Shown one piece after another: positions 19,690 through 32,153 of a stretch of 64,000 nucleotides of DNA (within the stretch, counting starts at the first letter, position 1; each line of letters begins with the position of its first letter). Source of the DNA: Parastagonospora avenae f. sp. tritici 18332-5 (taxonomy: Eukaryota; Ascomycota; Dothideomycetes; Pleosporales; Phaeosphaeriaceae). Under the pieces are notes generated by a model. It was given only the letters and a program-made list of their open reading frames with translations. It made no database searches and had not been told where the DNA came from. The DNA is taken from the NCBI GenBank assembly GCA_022559985.1, contig JAFJTR010000043.1, positions 62,001 through 126,000 of the forward strand. Reading direction: 5' to 3'. The translations under genes and the position numbers were made by a program.

Positions 19690-21148
19690 TCACTTTGACC
19701 TTTCTCTCTCTGAGATTGTCTTACTTTCACATTCACGATGGCATTGCATATTCGTTTGGCGCAGTTTGGGAATGGCGCAATGGTCCTGAAATGACAAGAT
19801 CAAATTCAGAAAAAGATACCCGATGCACAGCATCATACTAGCGTAGCACTTTGCTCCCACAATTCAATTCTTTTTTGCTTCACCAACATCCAAACTATTC
19901 TTGCCATAACGTCCTCACCGCATGCCCCTATGATCTACACAATCGTGAATAATAGCCCAAATCACCAGCCACACCACGCAGCCCCAAATACCCAATGGCT
20001 CGCGCCCTGCCGGCCGATCCGAGCACCCCTGCACTTAGTTCTCTCGCATCGACACCGCGCTCTGCGATCAGCTTCACCAAACCCGGCTTCTACGCACTCC
20101 ACATTTGCACGACCCACCATTCTTCCCACCGAGACATTTCGCGCAGCCCCAGCACCCATGGCCCTTCGCTTCTGCGACACATCACCACATCGGGCTTGTT
20201 CGTTCTCGTGCTGTGGATTGCAGTCATCGTCGATGCGGGATGAGGCAGGATGCAGGATGCGTGCATGTGCAGGGTGTGACGTCATACCTGACAATATCTT
20301 GATTGTTCAATTTTCGCGAGAAGATTATGTGGAAGGAGGGTGGGAGCACTTAGGGTCTGCTCAACAGTTTTGCGAACATCGAGGGATGGAGGTTTGATCG
20401 TTGGGTGTGGGTGCCGGCGGTGTGGATAAGGGGTTCTTTGAGGGTGGGCTGGATGCGGTGCGGGACCGACGGCGTGGTGAAGACCCCGCGTTTGTTGGAT
20501 AGACGGTGCAGGAGCTGGGCGGTGGTTTGTATGTGGCGTTTGGATGCTGAGGTGATAGTTGCGTGAAGTTTTTGTTGAGAACCATTGAAAGGTCAGTGAC
20601 GAAACACAGTCACTCATTTTGACGCATTGCGACATTTCTAACATCTAAACGCTTTGTATGAAAGTCCGGGAAGCATTCTCCTAGCCATTGTCATTTTTTG
20701 CTCCCGACCACGCGCTGTCCCAGAAGCTAGGTAGCCCTGCATTCGAACGTTTAATGGTTCAGGCTGCAGCATTGCCAGATGCGGGGATGTCCGCATCAGG
20801 TTGGCCATATGCTGTCGTGTGCTCACATTGTGACCGTGACTGCATGCTGTTTTTGGTCTGGACCCTTTCGGCCGATCGTGACTTCGAGGCCGACTGCAGT
20901 ATCGGTAGCTTTCGGTCTGGCTGCAAAGGGAATGCCTTCTGCTTGCTTACATCCTAGTAGTTAGTAATATTTGAATCTATATGGATAACACGCAGCACCC
21001 AATGAAATGAACAGTTTGGAGTCGCACAAGATCTCATGTTTCGTGAATGAATTGTTGCTCATCTCCCTGTTGCTTTAGTAATTTATTCATTCACACGTCT
21101 CTACGATGACTTTTGACCTGTTTGAGCACCCTAGGTCTACACATATAT
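19690..21148. other. Intergenic region, no supported gene
   Basis: CA-rich stretch with overlapping short ORFs on both strands (e.g. 19930-20397 +, 20282-20644 -). None shows domain features. Nothing further is seen. Confidence 0.5.
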
Positions 21149-24100
21149 TTAAGGCAGCGTGCCGAACTGGTGTATTGCCCAGCGCCGGTTACCTTGCTCA
21201 TCTGATCCCATCATTTCAACAACGACCGGTAGTACTACGGTATAGTTAGTACGCTTTCTGCACTGTTTGATGTTACGTTTCCCTACTCTGAGTCGATCGA
21301 GTCCATGTTCTGATTCTGCATGTTGTCCAGGCGATAGCAAAAGCTCGGCCAACTCTCGCTTCTTCTGCTGCGTCTCCACAACGCGCTAAACACATGTCAA
21401 TCACAGCATTCACTAACTAGGATCATTATAAGTACCTCTTCGAAGGTATCCGCCATGACAAATCGGATCATAGTGACCTCTTTCTCCTGACCCATGCGAT
21501 GTACACGAGCAAGAGCTTGATCTTCGACTGTAGGGTTCCACTGCGGCTCGAGAATGTATGCTCGGGAAGCGGCTGTGATGTCTAGGCTGCGACAAAGTTA
21601 GCTCGACTGGTGGCACAAGTGCTAAACTTACCCGACAGCGGCGCATGAAATCGTCATGAGTATGACGGAAATACTGTGATCCTGGCGGAAGTTTTCTAAG
21701 ACATTTGAACGGTAGGCTTGGCTTAAGCTGCCATCGTAGCGTGCGTGACTGATCGAGGCTTGCAATAGGCCTTTGGCGACGAGATCGATAGTGGAAGACC
21801 AGAACGTGAAGACTATGCTGGGAGTTGCAATCAGCTTTCAGGTGTAAGAAAGGTTTCGCTGTCTGAAATGTTACCTCTTGGTGCCAGGTGCTTGATCGAG
21901 TAAATCGTCGATTAGCGCTTGGATTTTTGATGGCAGAGATCCTTCAAACAAATCTGATGAGCCTGGAGAGGCAGATGAGGACCTCGATCCGCTTTGTTTT
22001 GGTGTTTGAGTGACCATCACAACCTGACAAGCATGTTTGCAATTGCACCGCGCCAATGGCATGCGCGACATGCAGGATTCGCAGAAGACTTTTAAACAAG
22101 ATGAGAGCCAGCATAGGGAAGTCTTCGACGAAGCTGCTGGGGACAGCAGATCAAAGTCGACGTAGGCGGTATCTGGTGGAAGACAACAGATAGTGCAAGA
22201 AATGTCTTCGTTGGCGTCTAGAGCGTCCATTGATAGCTGAGCCTCTCGCGCATCCCAATGACGTGTAAGCAGCGCTGAATCTTTCTTTGGGTGTGGTTTG
22301 CGGTATGCCCCGAGATTGCAGAGATGCCTGAGTTCATTGATCTGCTGCAAGATGCCCGCGACCGTTGTTCCATTAGATTTAGCTTCGTTCAGTGCTGCGT
22401 CGACTGATTGCGTGACACGTGTTTCTACAGAGTTGTAGAGCGCTCGTTCTTCTTGATTGAGCTGCAGTGTGATCCTTAGATCCGTCCTCTTTGGCAACTT
22501 CACAGTCCCTTGGTTGCGGCGCAAGAGAACGAACCCAAGAAGTCTCTTGAGCCTAGAAACAGCAAGTTCATGGTCTCCACACTTCCACGGATCCGTGATG
22601 TCCTTGTTGAATATATCGCGGTCTTCATACGGATCCAGTCTCAGAAATTGACACAGTGCAGCAATGTCGCCAATCCGGTTCTGGAGCGGTGTTCCAGTCA
22701 CTGCCCAACGACAATCCGCTTCGAGATCGCATATGGCCTTGAAAGTACTGCTCCGATGATTGCTAATATAGTGTGCTTTGCGTAGTCAGCTGATGGGAAC
22801 ATGAGATGGGATAAGGGACTGAATTTACCTTCATCGAGAATGATGCGCCGCCAGTCCACTGAAAACAGCAGTGACCGGGCAGAACCTAAGCATGATCTCC
22901 ATTCGGACTCAACCGTTTGGTACGTCGTGATGACTAGTCCATGCAGTCGAGCCTCATCTATGGTTGAAATTCGACTCGAACCGTGATGCTTGCGAACACC
23001 AAGAAGTTGCAGATCGTGCACATGCCTGCAACGTCAGCGGAAATCTTCAATAGAAGCAAATTTAGAACTGACCTATTTAGTTGGTCATCCCATGTCTGGA
23101 GAACTATCGCAATTAGCCTATTGGACGCCGTCTGCTACTCGTATACTTACGTGAAGGTGGCACTATCAACAGGGTAGCACGGACGCTGCTCGCAGCCCTG
23201 GACATAGAGCTAGTGTGACATACACGTTTTGCTTCTTCATCGCCATGCAAAATTAGCGCGATAATGCTGCAAGATTTGCCAAGGCCCATGGAGTCTGCGA
23301 GAATGCCCCCCTTACACTGCCTAGGCTTGCTGACTTGCGTGTAATTGGTGATGTCATTTCGGTAGCTACATGAGTTTGTCAGTGGTGTGGAACAAATGTT
23401 TGTAGATAAACATACGTCGACTCGTGGTTGCTTCCACTTGTCGTCCACATGTCGCGCATGCCATCTCCTGATGCCCAACTCTCTTCCCGTTTGACCATGA
23501 ACCAGAGAGCTTGCCGCTGATGCCTGTGAAGTATAAGTATGACTCAGTCTGTTCTGGCACGTGCACGCTTACGGGAACAGAGAGGTCTTCAAATTAAGAG
23601 GGGTCGAAATCTCGCCCATTTGCATCGGTGCTATCAAAGCGTCGAGGCCATCGGTGTGCTGCAACTGAGTGACAACTGCACCCGTGTTGGAGTTTTGAAT
23701 CTCGAATGTTGTGAGACAACCGTTTTGTTCTGTGCGAAGGTAGTGAGGGTTGCAGTAAGGTACGTTCCGGTCGCAACCCCGAGGATCTTGCAGATATACA
23801 TCACAGGCTTGACAGAATCTTCCAACATCTTCAGAAATACTCCTGAGACCATACAAGACGATTGAAAATGACATCATTGTTGGCTGCTGAACTGAGCGAG
23901 ACTTGTGACGCTTAAGAATGCGAATAGCTGAATGCGCAGGCACAATCTGGAGATCAATTGATGAATCATCTTCAAGTGGCTGAGCAATCTGGGCGCTCCT
24001 GTCCTCCAGGTTTGCAATGCACACTCCGTTCGACACTAGATGATTTGGTGGGGAAAATTGTAGGTCACGGTATGGCTCAGTTTGGCGATCGTATGAATGA

Positions 24101-24703
24101 TCGAGCAGCTCTGCTTTCAATTTCGTGATCTAATATTGAAGTTAGCTAAGAACTATGAACCATGGATAGTAGCCGACTTCCCATACCATAGCACACGTAT
24201 TTGTCATGTGCATCGACTGTTTGATGAGTAGTTGATATGTGCTCGCTTAGAAGCCCTAACACTTCCTGTGCGTTGGAGATAGCATCATTGGGGCAGGAAT
24301 CGAACGGGTAAGGCTGACATGTTTCCCTGTCTCGAGTCTGAACAAAAGCGTGCTTATTCTGGGTTCCAGCTGTATGTAGAGGGGTGGCTGGTCCCGAGGT
24401 ATGTAACGTCGATGTAAAGGGCCACCCTGCTGAAGATGTTCGATCATGGGAAGGCTGGCTCTTTAGCGATTCTTGCCCCGCTAAAAAGGTGGTAGGTGAG
24501 AGGGGATTTTGCAGCAAGGGTAAGGCTCTTGCAAGTCCCGGAAGTCTGTAACAGGTGGAATGGGTGCTGGACACTGCAAACCCGCTGGATAAGACAGTAG
24601 AAGCATCGTATTTAGTTCTTTGTCGCTTCAGCGGTGGATCGTTAGATTCATAGTAATTGTTGTTCTTGGCAATTTTGCTCGCGAATGGTGAACGATAGGC
24701 CAT
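21149..24703 (-). CDS. SNF2-family helicase with RING-like insert (Rad5/Rad16/HLTF type)
   Basis: A multi-exon gene of about 1,000 aa, starting at ATG 24703 (MAYRSPFASK), with eight or so short introns. The N-terminal ~400 residues are variable. Then come the DNA-dependent ATPase motifs: I (GGILADSMGLGKS), Ia (ATLLIVPPS), II (RIILDE|AH, split by a phase-1 intron at the Ala codon), III (AVTGTPLQNRIGD). Between the RecA-like lobes is a Cys-rich RING-type insert (ISCTICC ... CLKVFCESCMSRM ... CNCKHAC), as in Rad5/Rad16/HLTF. The second lobe gives SIVFTFWSSTIDLVAKGLL and the motif V/VI block WNPTVEDQALARVHRMGQ. Such proteins remodel chromatin or replication forks in the nucleus and may act as E3 ligases. 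No frame-breaking lesion is seen. A pogo element lies 215 bp upstream of the start. Confidence 0.85.
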
Positions 24704-24919
24704 CTCCCAGCAAACGTGAACAGGACTCAAGTGGCTCCCTTGCTGAAGGCATGAGCAGAATATCCATGCGCAGCTTGCTTGAGGAGTTTGGAGAATGCAA
24801 GGGAATGATGCAATGGAAGTTTAAAGTCGGCTTTTTGATGGAAGGCTGTGTGATTGCGGCCAGTTGGCCTGCATTGTTCAGGCATCAGCTGAAGGCGCAG
24901 AGCGGGAGACAGGCGCATA

Positions 24920-27033
24920 ACGTGCCCGTGCGCGCAACGCCCGGATTCGCGCAACGCCCCGCCCAACACCAAAACGCGTAACCCACGCCAACTTCAACGC
25001 GCCATAACTCCACGACTATGGATCCAATTCAAGCTGCGATTGAAGATTTGGAATTTCGAGATGAAGGAGAACAAATCTCGTATATACAACTTGCTGCTAA
25101 GTACAATATTGACCGATCAACGCTGAGCAGAAGACACCAGGGGTTACAGGCACCAAAGAAGACCCAGGCACAACACCAGCTCAAACTTAACCCCCAATAA
25201 GAGCTAGAACTTGTACGGTATATAGAAAGTCTTACAAAACGAGGGCTTCCTCCTACAAGAGAGATGATACAAAATTTTGCCTCCGAGATTGCCCATCACC
25301 GCGTCAGCGAGAGCTGGGTTACCCGATTTATCAACCGCCACGACCTTCATCTCATCTCAAAATGGGCCACCGGGCTTGATCGTACACGCGTCCTAGCCGA
25401 CTCTGAGGTCAAATATAGACTCTACTTTGAGCTGCTAAACGGGAAGATGGTGGAATACAATATTGAGCCGGGTAACACGTATAATATGGATGAGAAGGGC
25501 TTCTTGATAGGCCTGATTGGGAGAAGTAAAAGGATATTTTCCCGGCGTCAATGGGATAAGAAAGAGATCAGGGCACCTCTCCAAGACGGGTCACGTGAGT
25601 TTCTTACGCTCATGGCTTGTATTTGTGCAGACGGGAGCTCTCTGCCGCCCAGCCTCATCTACGCTGCTGAAAACGGTGTAATACGATCATCCTGGGTAGA
25701 TGATATTACTGTGAAAAGACACCAGGTTTTTTTAACCTCAACACCAACAGGATGGAGCAATGATGACGTCGGTTTGGCCTGGCTTGAGCAGGTATTTAAC
25801 CGCCACACGAAGCAGAAAGCTCGCCGCGGGAGAGACTACCGATTGCTCATCCTAGATGGCCATGGGAGTCACCTGACGATGGCTTTTATAAGCTATTGCG
25901 ACCGTAATCGTATTCTCCTCACGGTGTTTCCCCCCCATTCAACTCATACGCTGCAACCGCTCGACGTCATATTCAAGCCACTTTCTCAAGCTTATACCCA
26001 GCGCCTCACCGCTCACCTCCATCAAGCCCAGGGGCTCGTCTCTATTGCCAAAGGTGACTTTTTTGAGCTTTTCTGGGACGCCTGGGTGTCAGTTTTCAGC
26101 AGAGAAACGCTCATCTCAAAGGCGTTCGAAACGACAGGAATATGGCCAAAGGACCCCTCTGTAGTACTCAAGAGATTCATCAGAACACCAGAACGCTCAC
26201 CTAGTCAATCAAGACTCTCACCGTCTGATTGGCTACAAATGGAGCGTTTAGTACGAGCTGCAGTGAAGGATACCCGCGAAGAAGAGGCCAAAAAGTTGAG
26301 CCTTACCCTTCATCAACTCTCTGTCCAAAACCAGCTTTTGCAGCATGAGAACAAGGGTCTATACCAAGCTCTTCAACACCAAAAGAAGCACAAAAAGAAG
26401 AGCAAAGTCCTTGACCTTCAACAGCGCCAGGAGTTCCATGGGGGGGCAGTGTTCTGGTCTCCTCGAAAGGTCAGAGAGGCCCGTGCGAGGGAGAAGGTCA
26501 GGGCTGACGATGAGATGGAGGAGAAGCTCCAAAAAGCTCGTCGTAAGGAGTCACGTGAGGCTGCGAAACTCCAGCATCAAGTTGAGCTGGAGGACAGGCG
26601 TGCAGAACGAGAGAGACTCAAGGTGGTGAGGGAGAAGGAGAAAGCTGAGAAAGCTGCTGCTCGTACAGCAGAAATTGAAGCTCGCAACACTAAGAAAGCT
26701 TTACAATTGGCCCAAAGTAGTAAGAGGAAAGCCTCACGAGCAACCTCATCCAAGAACAAGCGCCAGAAACGAGTGGTGGGCGAGCAATCGGGTGCTGGAG
26801 TTCAGCCTGCGCCATCTCCTCCACCACCCAAGGTGACGTCACGCGGCCGCAACGTTAAGCTTCCAAGCAAATTTAAATAGTACAAATTGATCGCAAGGTC
26901 CTGTTTAGTAAACCTCTAACAAATCTCACGATACTGTCAAGTAGGTGTAGAGTTGTAGCCTCATCTTTGAGATGATCAATATGGTGTTGGGCGGGGCGTT
27001 GCGCGAATCCGGGCGTTGCGCGCACGGGCACGT
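24920..27033 (+). mobile_element. Fot1/pogo DNA transposon, copy 1 (2,114 bp)
   Basis: Bounded by perfect 51-bp terminal inverted repeats (24920-24970 and 26983-27033) beginning ACGTGCCCGTGCGCGCAACG, flanked by TA at 24918-24919 and 27034-27035, the target duplication of pogo-type elements. Each TIR contains two copies of a 12-bp subterminal repeat, CGCGCAACGCCC. It encodes one transposase on the plus strand. The identical TIRs suggest recent activity, although the transposase has a premature stop. It sits 215 bp from the helicase start codon on one side and 191 bp from the NLR start codon on the other. Confidence 0.93.
25018..26880 (+). pseudogene. Fot1/pogo transposase with one nonsense codon
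   Basis: ATG 25018 to TAG 26880 in one frame except a TAA at 25198-25200. Paralog copy 2 has Gln at this point, so CAA to TAA, a CpA to TpA change. Domains: psq-type HTH (IQLAAKYNIDRSTLSRRHQG), CENP-B-type HTH (SESWVTRFINRHDLHL), DDE_1 catalytic core with Asp in NMDEKGF, LILDGHGSH and LQPLDV, then a Lys/Glu-rich coiled coil and the C-terminal motif TSRGRNVKLPSKFK shared with copy 2. One residue is missing after the third Asp (DV-IFKPL against DVVMFKPL in copy 2). With the stop codon the element is probably non-autonomous, though it may be mobilised in trans. Confidence 0.88.
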
Positions 27034-27226
27034 TAGTTAACACTTGCAGGTCTGCCTTGCGGTTCGCCCGTACCGACAGCCGCAGCTCAGCCCAAGCCTC
27101 AACATGAGCGGGACTGTCAAAGGATAAAAATGATGCCTTCCTGCCGTTCTTTTGTAGTGTGTTTGCTACATTTCCACCCGACGCAATCGCAATAGTCTCA
27201 TAGCGCATAGGGCAACGGCGGCTCTT

Positions 27227-30200
27227 ATGGCGGACTCACTCCGCACACGCTTGGGTCAGGCGCCCCACATCGGCCTTCCCACGACTTCAACACCTACTCC
27301 GATCAACCTCACGCCTCAAGCACGCAGAACCTTCCAAGAGAGCTTCGAAGCCTTTGAAAAGACAGTAGAAAAATTCTCTAAGACTGATGTCCGTGACTTT
27401 CACGACACTACACTACATGATGTACGAGATGCCGCTATACAGATCGAACGGCAACTTGCCGCACGGCAGTGCCTTCGCAATATGAAGCGTCTCGAGCCAC
27501 TTCTGAATGGACTTGAAGCGTACTCTGAGGCAATCGGAATCTTGTGCAATGGTACACCATTCGTCAGTTGGATTTGGGTGAGTCTCTAGCGCGTGGCGGA
27601 CCTGCATTTCGCTGACAACTGCTGATTGATAGGCTCCCATCAAATTGATGATGAAAGTGAGAACACAGAATCATTGTGTCTGGCCCTTCTGATGCATTTT
27701 AGCTTGCGACAGACCATCTGAGTGCTTTCGAGAAGCTCATGACCGCTTACGCCCAAATAGGAGAGCTCCTACCTCGGTTTGATCGACTGAGTATTGCGTT
27801 TCAAAATCAGCCCGATTTTCAGCAGGCATTAGCATGTGTGTACAGTGATATAATAGATTTCCACAGACACGCCTATAAGTTTGTTCGAAGGAATGGCAAG
27901 TAAACAGGCTGCACATATAGCAACGCAATTCTGATCGTGGCATCCAGGTTGGATATGTTTTTTCAAGTCATCGTGGGGCCAATTCGAAAGTCGGTTCAGC
28001 TGCATACTGAGCAGCCTTGCAAGACATGCTAGGCTCGTTGATCAAGAAGCCAATACGCATCTGATATTGGAAGCAATGACATGGCGCAGAGAGGCACTGC
28101 AACAGGTTGCAAGCGCCGAGATTGATAGATCAAAGGCAAGATTAGCGGCGGCACTGGCGTGGCTAGGACTCGATACAATTCCTCATTGCAGTCAAGCACA
28201 CCAAGAGAATCTCCGAGATCGACTCGTAACAGATTGCTGCGATGGCACAGCTGATTGGATCCTGAAACATCCCAAGCTGAGAGCATGGCTACAGATCGGT
28301 CGAGGCCAATCATTACTATGGTTGAACGGCAAGCCTGGCTCCGGTAGGTGGCGTCGCGGTGTGCAGCTAGTCTCCTTCCACAACAGGCTGACTGTACCCA
28401 GGTAAAAGCACACTTTGCGCCAAGATCATACAGTTCCTTCGGGCGTCTCGCCAGTCGACTGTGCTCTCTTGTTTCTACAGCTACACCATCAGCAATGTGT
28501 ATCCAGAACCGGTTGTCTTCATACTCGCCACTCTAATCTCGCAGATACTTCGTCAAAATCTCGATCTCGTCGATTACGTTTGCGATGATTTCGTGAACGA
28601 GGGAAGTCCACTATCTGTTCGCAATCTTGAGGAGCTCATATGTAAACTCTTGCCGCAGCTCCACATGCCTAGACTAGTCATTGATGGAATCGACGAGTGC
28701 ATCCGCTACGACTTCAAAGGATCTCCAAGTGATCTCACGCCACTCAAAGATGTAATCGCTACGACGATGCGTATTGAAAAGTCATCACTTGGATCCTCAC
28801 CACCTAAGATACTGCTTGTAAGTCGAAATATCTCGCAGATAATAGGGCAGCTCTCAAAGCGGCCAACTGTATCGCTTGATCAAGAGAGTAGCGCTGTAAC
28901 CTCCGATATTGAGCGCTTCACAAGACAACGTCTATCTGGTTTACGAGGTCGATTCGTGGGAGCAAGCAATATCGATGATGTCTTGCTTGAGGCAGGCAAT
29001 ACAATCGTTTCGAGATCTCAAGGTGGGTGATTATTCTGTCCGAACATCTGGGCACTACGTCAGTGCTCGATCTACGATGGCCCTTATTTTTCTTATCAGC
29101 TTGGCCCAGCCCGCACTAAATTCAACACCGAATAGAGCGATCCCAAGCTCGCTTTGAACCGTATGGCTTCCAGCTAACGGTATATAGGCATGTTCCTCTG
29201 GGTGAACCTAGTGCTGGCACAGATTGAATCGGATGCATACGTACTTGATGATCTGAGGACTGTAATTGCAGATATGCCACGCGACCTAAACGCTTTGTAG
29301 GTCGATAATCTCATGATTGAATGCTAGAAGCTGACCGTTGCAAGCTACCAGCGCATGCTGGGCAGACTTGAGCTTCTTCCTCGCTTATCGCAGCAGCGTG
29401 TGTTTCATATTCTCCGCTGGATGATATGCTCTAGGCGCCCCCTGTCAATTGCAGAACTGCGAGTTGCAGTTCATTTTGCCTCGGGGAAGACAACAATATC
29501 GCAAGATTCGCAATTACCAGCAACTGTTCTTAATATCTGCAAGCCTCTGATACAAACATATGACGATGGGCATGCCTCTTTCGTGCACTTCACGGTACAA
29601 GAGTGAGTATAGGCAGAGGATTGCTAATGAAATGGACTAAACAGCCGCTAGGTACCTGGTAACGAGCAAATTTGTCATAATGGAAGATGCTGAGCACTGC
29701 GCGGCTGTGACATGTCTCAGCTATATGCAATTTAGCTTGAGTCTCACCGCCGATGAGGTGCGCACACTCAACATCGGCAAATGCTTGCATTCGCTGCAGA
29801 CGTACGCCCATGAACATTGGCTAGATCACGTTCTGGCTTTTGTCTCAAGCACACGCGGAGTGAAAGATCAACAGATAGAGATATGTTTGAGCCACGTTTA
29901 CCAAAAACTTCAAGAGAATTGGGCCGCGCGTTTCGGCACACATCACCAATTCGAAGTAAATCCAAATCAACTACCAGAGCAGGCAGACACCCGCTTGAGA
30001 TACGCCGCGCAGTATGGCCCCATACACCGCCTTCTGCATTACTATGCACAACTTCGAAATGAGCTGCAAATGGACTTTAGCCAACTCGACAAATATAGTA
30101 AGTAATTAGGAAGATTCTGCGATCTCCATTCTAACAATTACTGCAGCAGGGCTACAGCCACCGACGGAGCCTCTCGGTCATGTACATGCCGAATATCAGA

Positions 30201-31411
30201 AGCAGGTCGAATTCCTCCTCGCTATAACATATTTCCCAGGTCTCACACCTGAGCAGCTGGCGACTTTCAAGGCAAACAATGCGCCATCCGCCTTCACCTG
30301 TCGTTTTCCAGGGTGCACAGGTACAGCCGCAGGCTTCGCCACTGTCAGTTTACGCGAGCAACATGAGAAGATCCACGCACCACCAATCCTATGTACTCAT
30401 TCCGGATGCTCTTATAAGCTTAGCTTTGGGAGCGTACAAAGTCTTAAGAGACATACCAGGGAGCACCACGATGTAGCATACTGTAGCATACCGCGCAGCG
30501 TAAGATCTAGGAGAACGGCAGGATCGACAAGAGATGCGCATGATACTTCGAGAACGGATTCAGACTGGACCAATGCTAATGCCTCCCGTACTACTACCCC
30601 TGTTTCATCCACCGCCACTGGAGGTGGAATACGCCCTACAAGCGCAAGCTCCATGCCTTACCCCAACGGCAGCTTCTCTTACTATTATCCTGATCCTAGC
30701 GGCTCGGCGCTAGACATTGATCCCCTAGCACCGCCCTTACATCCGGAAATGTACAATGATGCGCGGAAACCGCTACCGTATTATCTGAATCATCAGCAAT
30801 TGCCACCTTTTACGCCATCTTCGAATACAACAAGTACATCTTCTATGATCACACAACAGCAGCCTCTCTCAATGATGAGGCTGGACACCTCTCAACAGTC
30901 TATTGCAAAAACGGACCCCAAAAGCAAGGTGCACGAATCACTGGGTACTGGGATCCGCTGCCAACGATGTGCCACTTATAAATTAGACTGCGACCTACAG
31001 CGCCCGTGTCAGCGTTGCAGAGAGGCTCTTGTAAGACGCTGTGTCAGTGAAGAAAGACCACCTGAAAGTCTAAATGATCTTTCAGTGACAACGTCACTCC
31101 CCATTGCAAGTTTTGCACAGGCTTTGGAAACTTTTGCGCCTATCGAGGCGCGTACAAGTGCCACGACTCTCCAACCTCGTCCTGACCACACCCCCTCTAG
31201 AACCACAGTTTCAACAATACAGAGGGCGCAAAAGTCGTCACAAGGGACCCCAGAAGCATTAGGTCCGCCACCTCTGGCTAGCCGATTCGTTGAGAATAAT
31301 TCTTTTCTTTTACCTCAGTACCAGGATTTGCCGCAGATTTCGAGCTTCAATGATGTTGCTAATGGTCGTAAGGTGGCAATACCGCGTGTGAAAGCCCGAG
31401 AAAGAAAGTGA
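27227..31411 (+). CDS. NACHT NLR with C-terminal C2H2 fingers and Zn2Cys6 cluster
   Basis: About 1,200 aa in roughly ten exons from ATG 27227. N-terminus: a helical domain (FEKTVEKF, then IWAPIKLMMKLATDHLSAFE and AYAQIGELLPRFDRL) resembling the DUF7708 N-domain of fungal STAND proteins. NACHT follows, with Walker A GKPGSGKST (split by a phase-1 intron at the second Ser-Gly) and Walker B LVIDGIDEC. Then come winged-helix-like FHILRWMICSRRPLSIAELR and the ASFVHFTVQEYL motif. No WD, TPR or ankyrin array is present. Instead the C-terminus has two C2H2 fingers (30299-30470; CRFPGC...HEKIH and CTHSGC...HTREHH) and a cluster C-x2-C-x6-C-x5-C-x2-C-x7-C (30959-31042), exact Zn2Cys6 spacing. The fourth exon begins after a probable GC-AG intron (27896-27947). 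No stops are seen in the spliced frame. Such proteins are intracellular allorecognition/immune-type sensors; DNA binding by the tail is inference. Confidence 0.83.
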
Positions 31412-31827
31412 TATTGGAACCTTTATCGCACAATTCAATAATCAATCGAGTATGTCGCTCTCACCGCGCAGCGGTGCCGAAGGGCTAGTATTTTTCGTGA
31501 AGGGACCGCCTAAATCGCTGCTACGTCCCTATTCAACACTAGAGCAAAGATCTTCTCTATAGTCGTCGCCGTCGCTGTGCAAAGATGTCGCTCTTCGTCT
31601 GTACCTGTGGTTCTTATGTTCCTTGCTATTAATAAGATGGCCTGGGCGTCTTACATAACTCTCCCCTTACAGTAGCCGTTAAAAACCCCGTTTCCTCATT
31701 AGACTACGTCTCCTCGTTAAAGCACGTCTACTCGTTAAAGAACACTGAAGCACGCACGTAGAAGTGCGCACGTTAAATCACGCGACACTGTACGCGCACA
31801 GATATAGTAATACATATTAGGCCAAAC
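31412..31827. other. Non-coding spacer left of the solo LTR
   Basis: Downstream flank of the NLR. It contains short internal similarities (CTCGTTAAAG(C/A)A repeated near 31713 and 31730) suggestive of degraded repetitive DNA, with no element ends recognised. Confidence 0.4.
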
Positions 31828-32148
31828 TGTCACGAGAGGCAACGAGTAGGAACGTCAGAGCTTGCAGGGAAGCTTGATCAGTATACTACGTACAGGTCTC
31901 AGGTGTAATACAAGACGTTGTGTGCAGAACAGAGCAAGGTACGGAGGCAGAAGGGAATATAAACAGGGGAAGGCTCGAGCGCGGACGCTAAGCCTACGCG
32001 GAGATAGTCAGGAGGCGCACCGGCGGTTCTGCGGTTGCCAACGATCAGAGCCTTTTGCGGAGCAGTACTGTAGAGTACAGTAGCTACCTGTGTAGTGTGG
32101 TACTGTCTAGTATAGTAGTCTGGGGTGTCAGGGTACGTTACCGTGACA
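31828..32148 (-). mobile_element. Solo LTR (321 bp) with 5-bp target duplication
   Basis: Begins TGTCACG and ends CGTGACA, i.e. TG...CA ends embedded in an inverted repeat. It is flanked by identical CAAAC at 31823-31827 and 32149-32153, the 5-bp duplication made by LTR-retrotransposon integrase. Read on the minus strand it contains a TATA-like tract (TGTTTATATTCCC) in the position expected for an LTR promoter. No gag/pol sequence or second LTR is seen nearby, so it is a recombination product. The inverted TGTCA...TGACA end also forms an imperfect 23-bp palindrome with the adjacent GGGTACG tract. Confidence 0.8.
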
Positions 32149-32153
32149 CAAAC

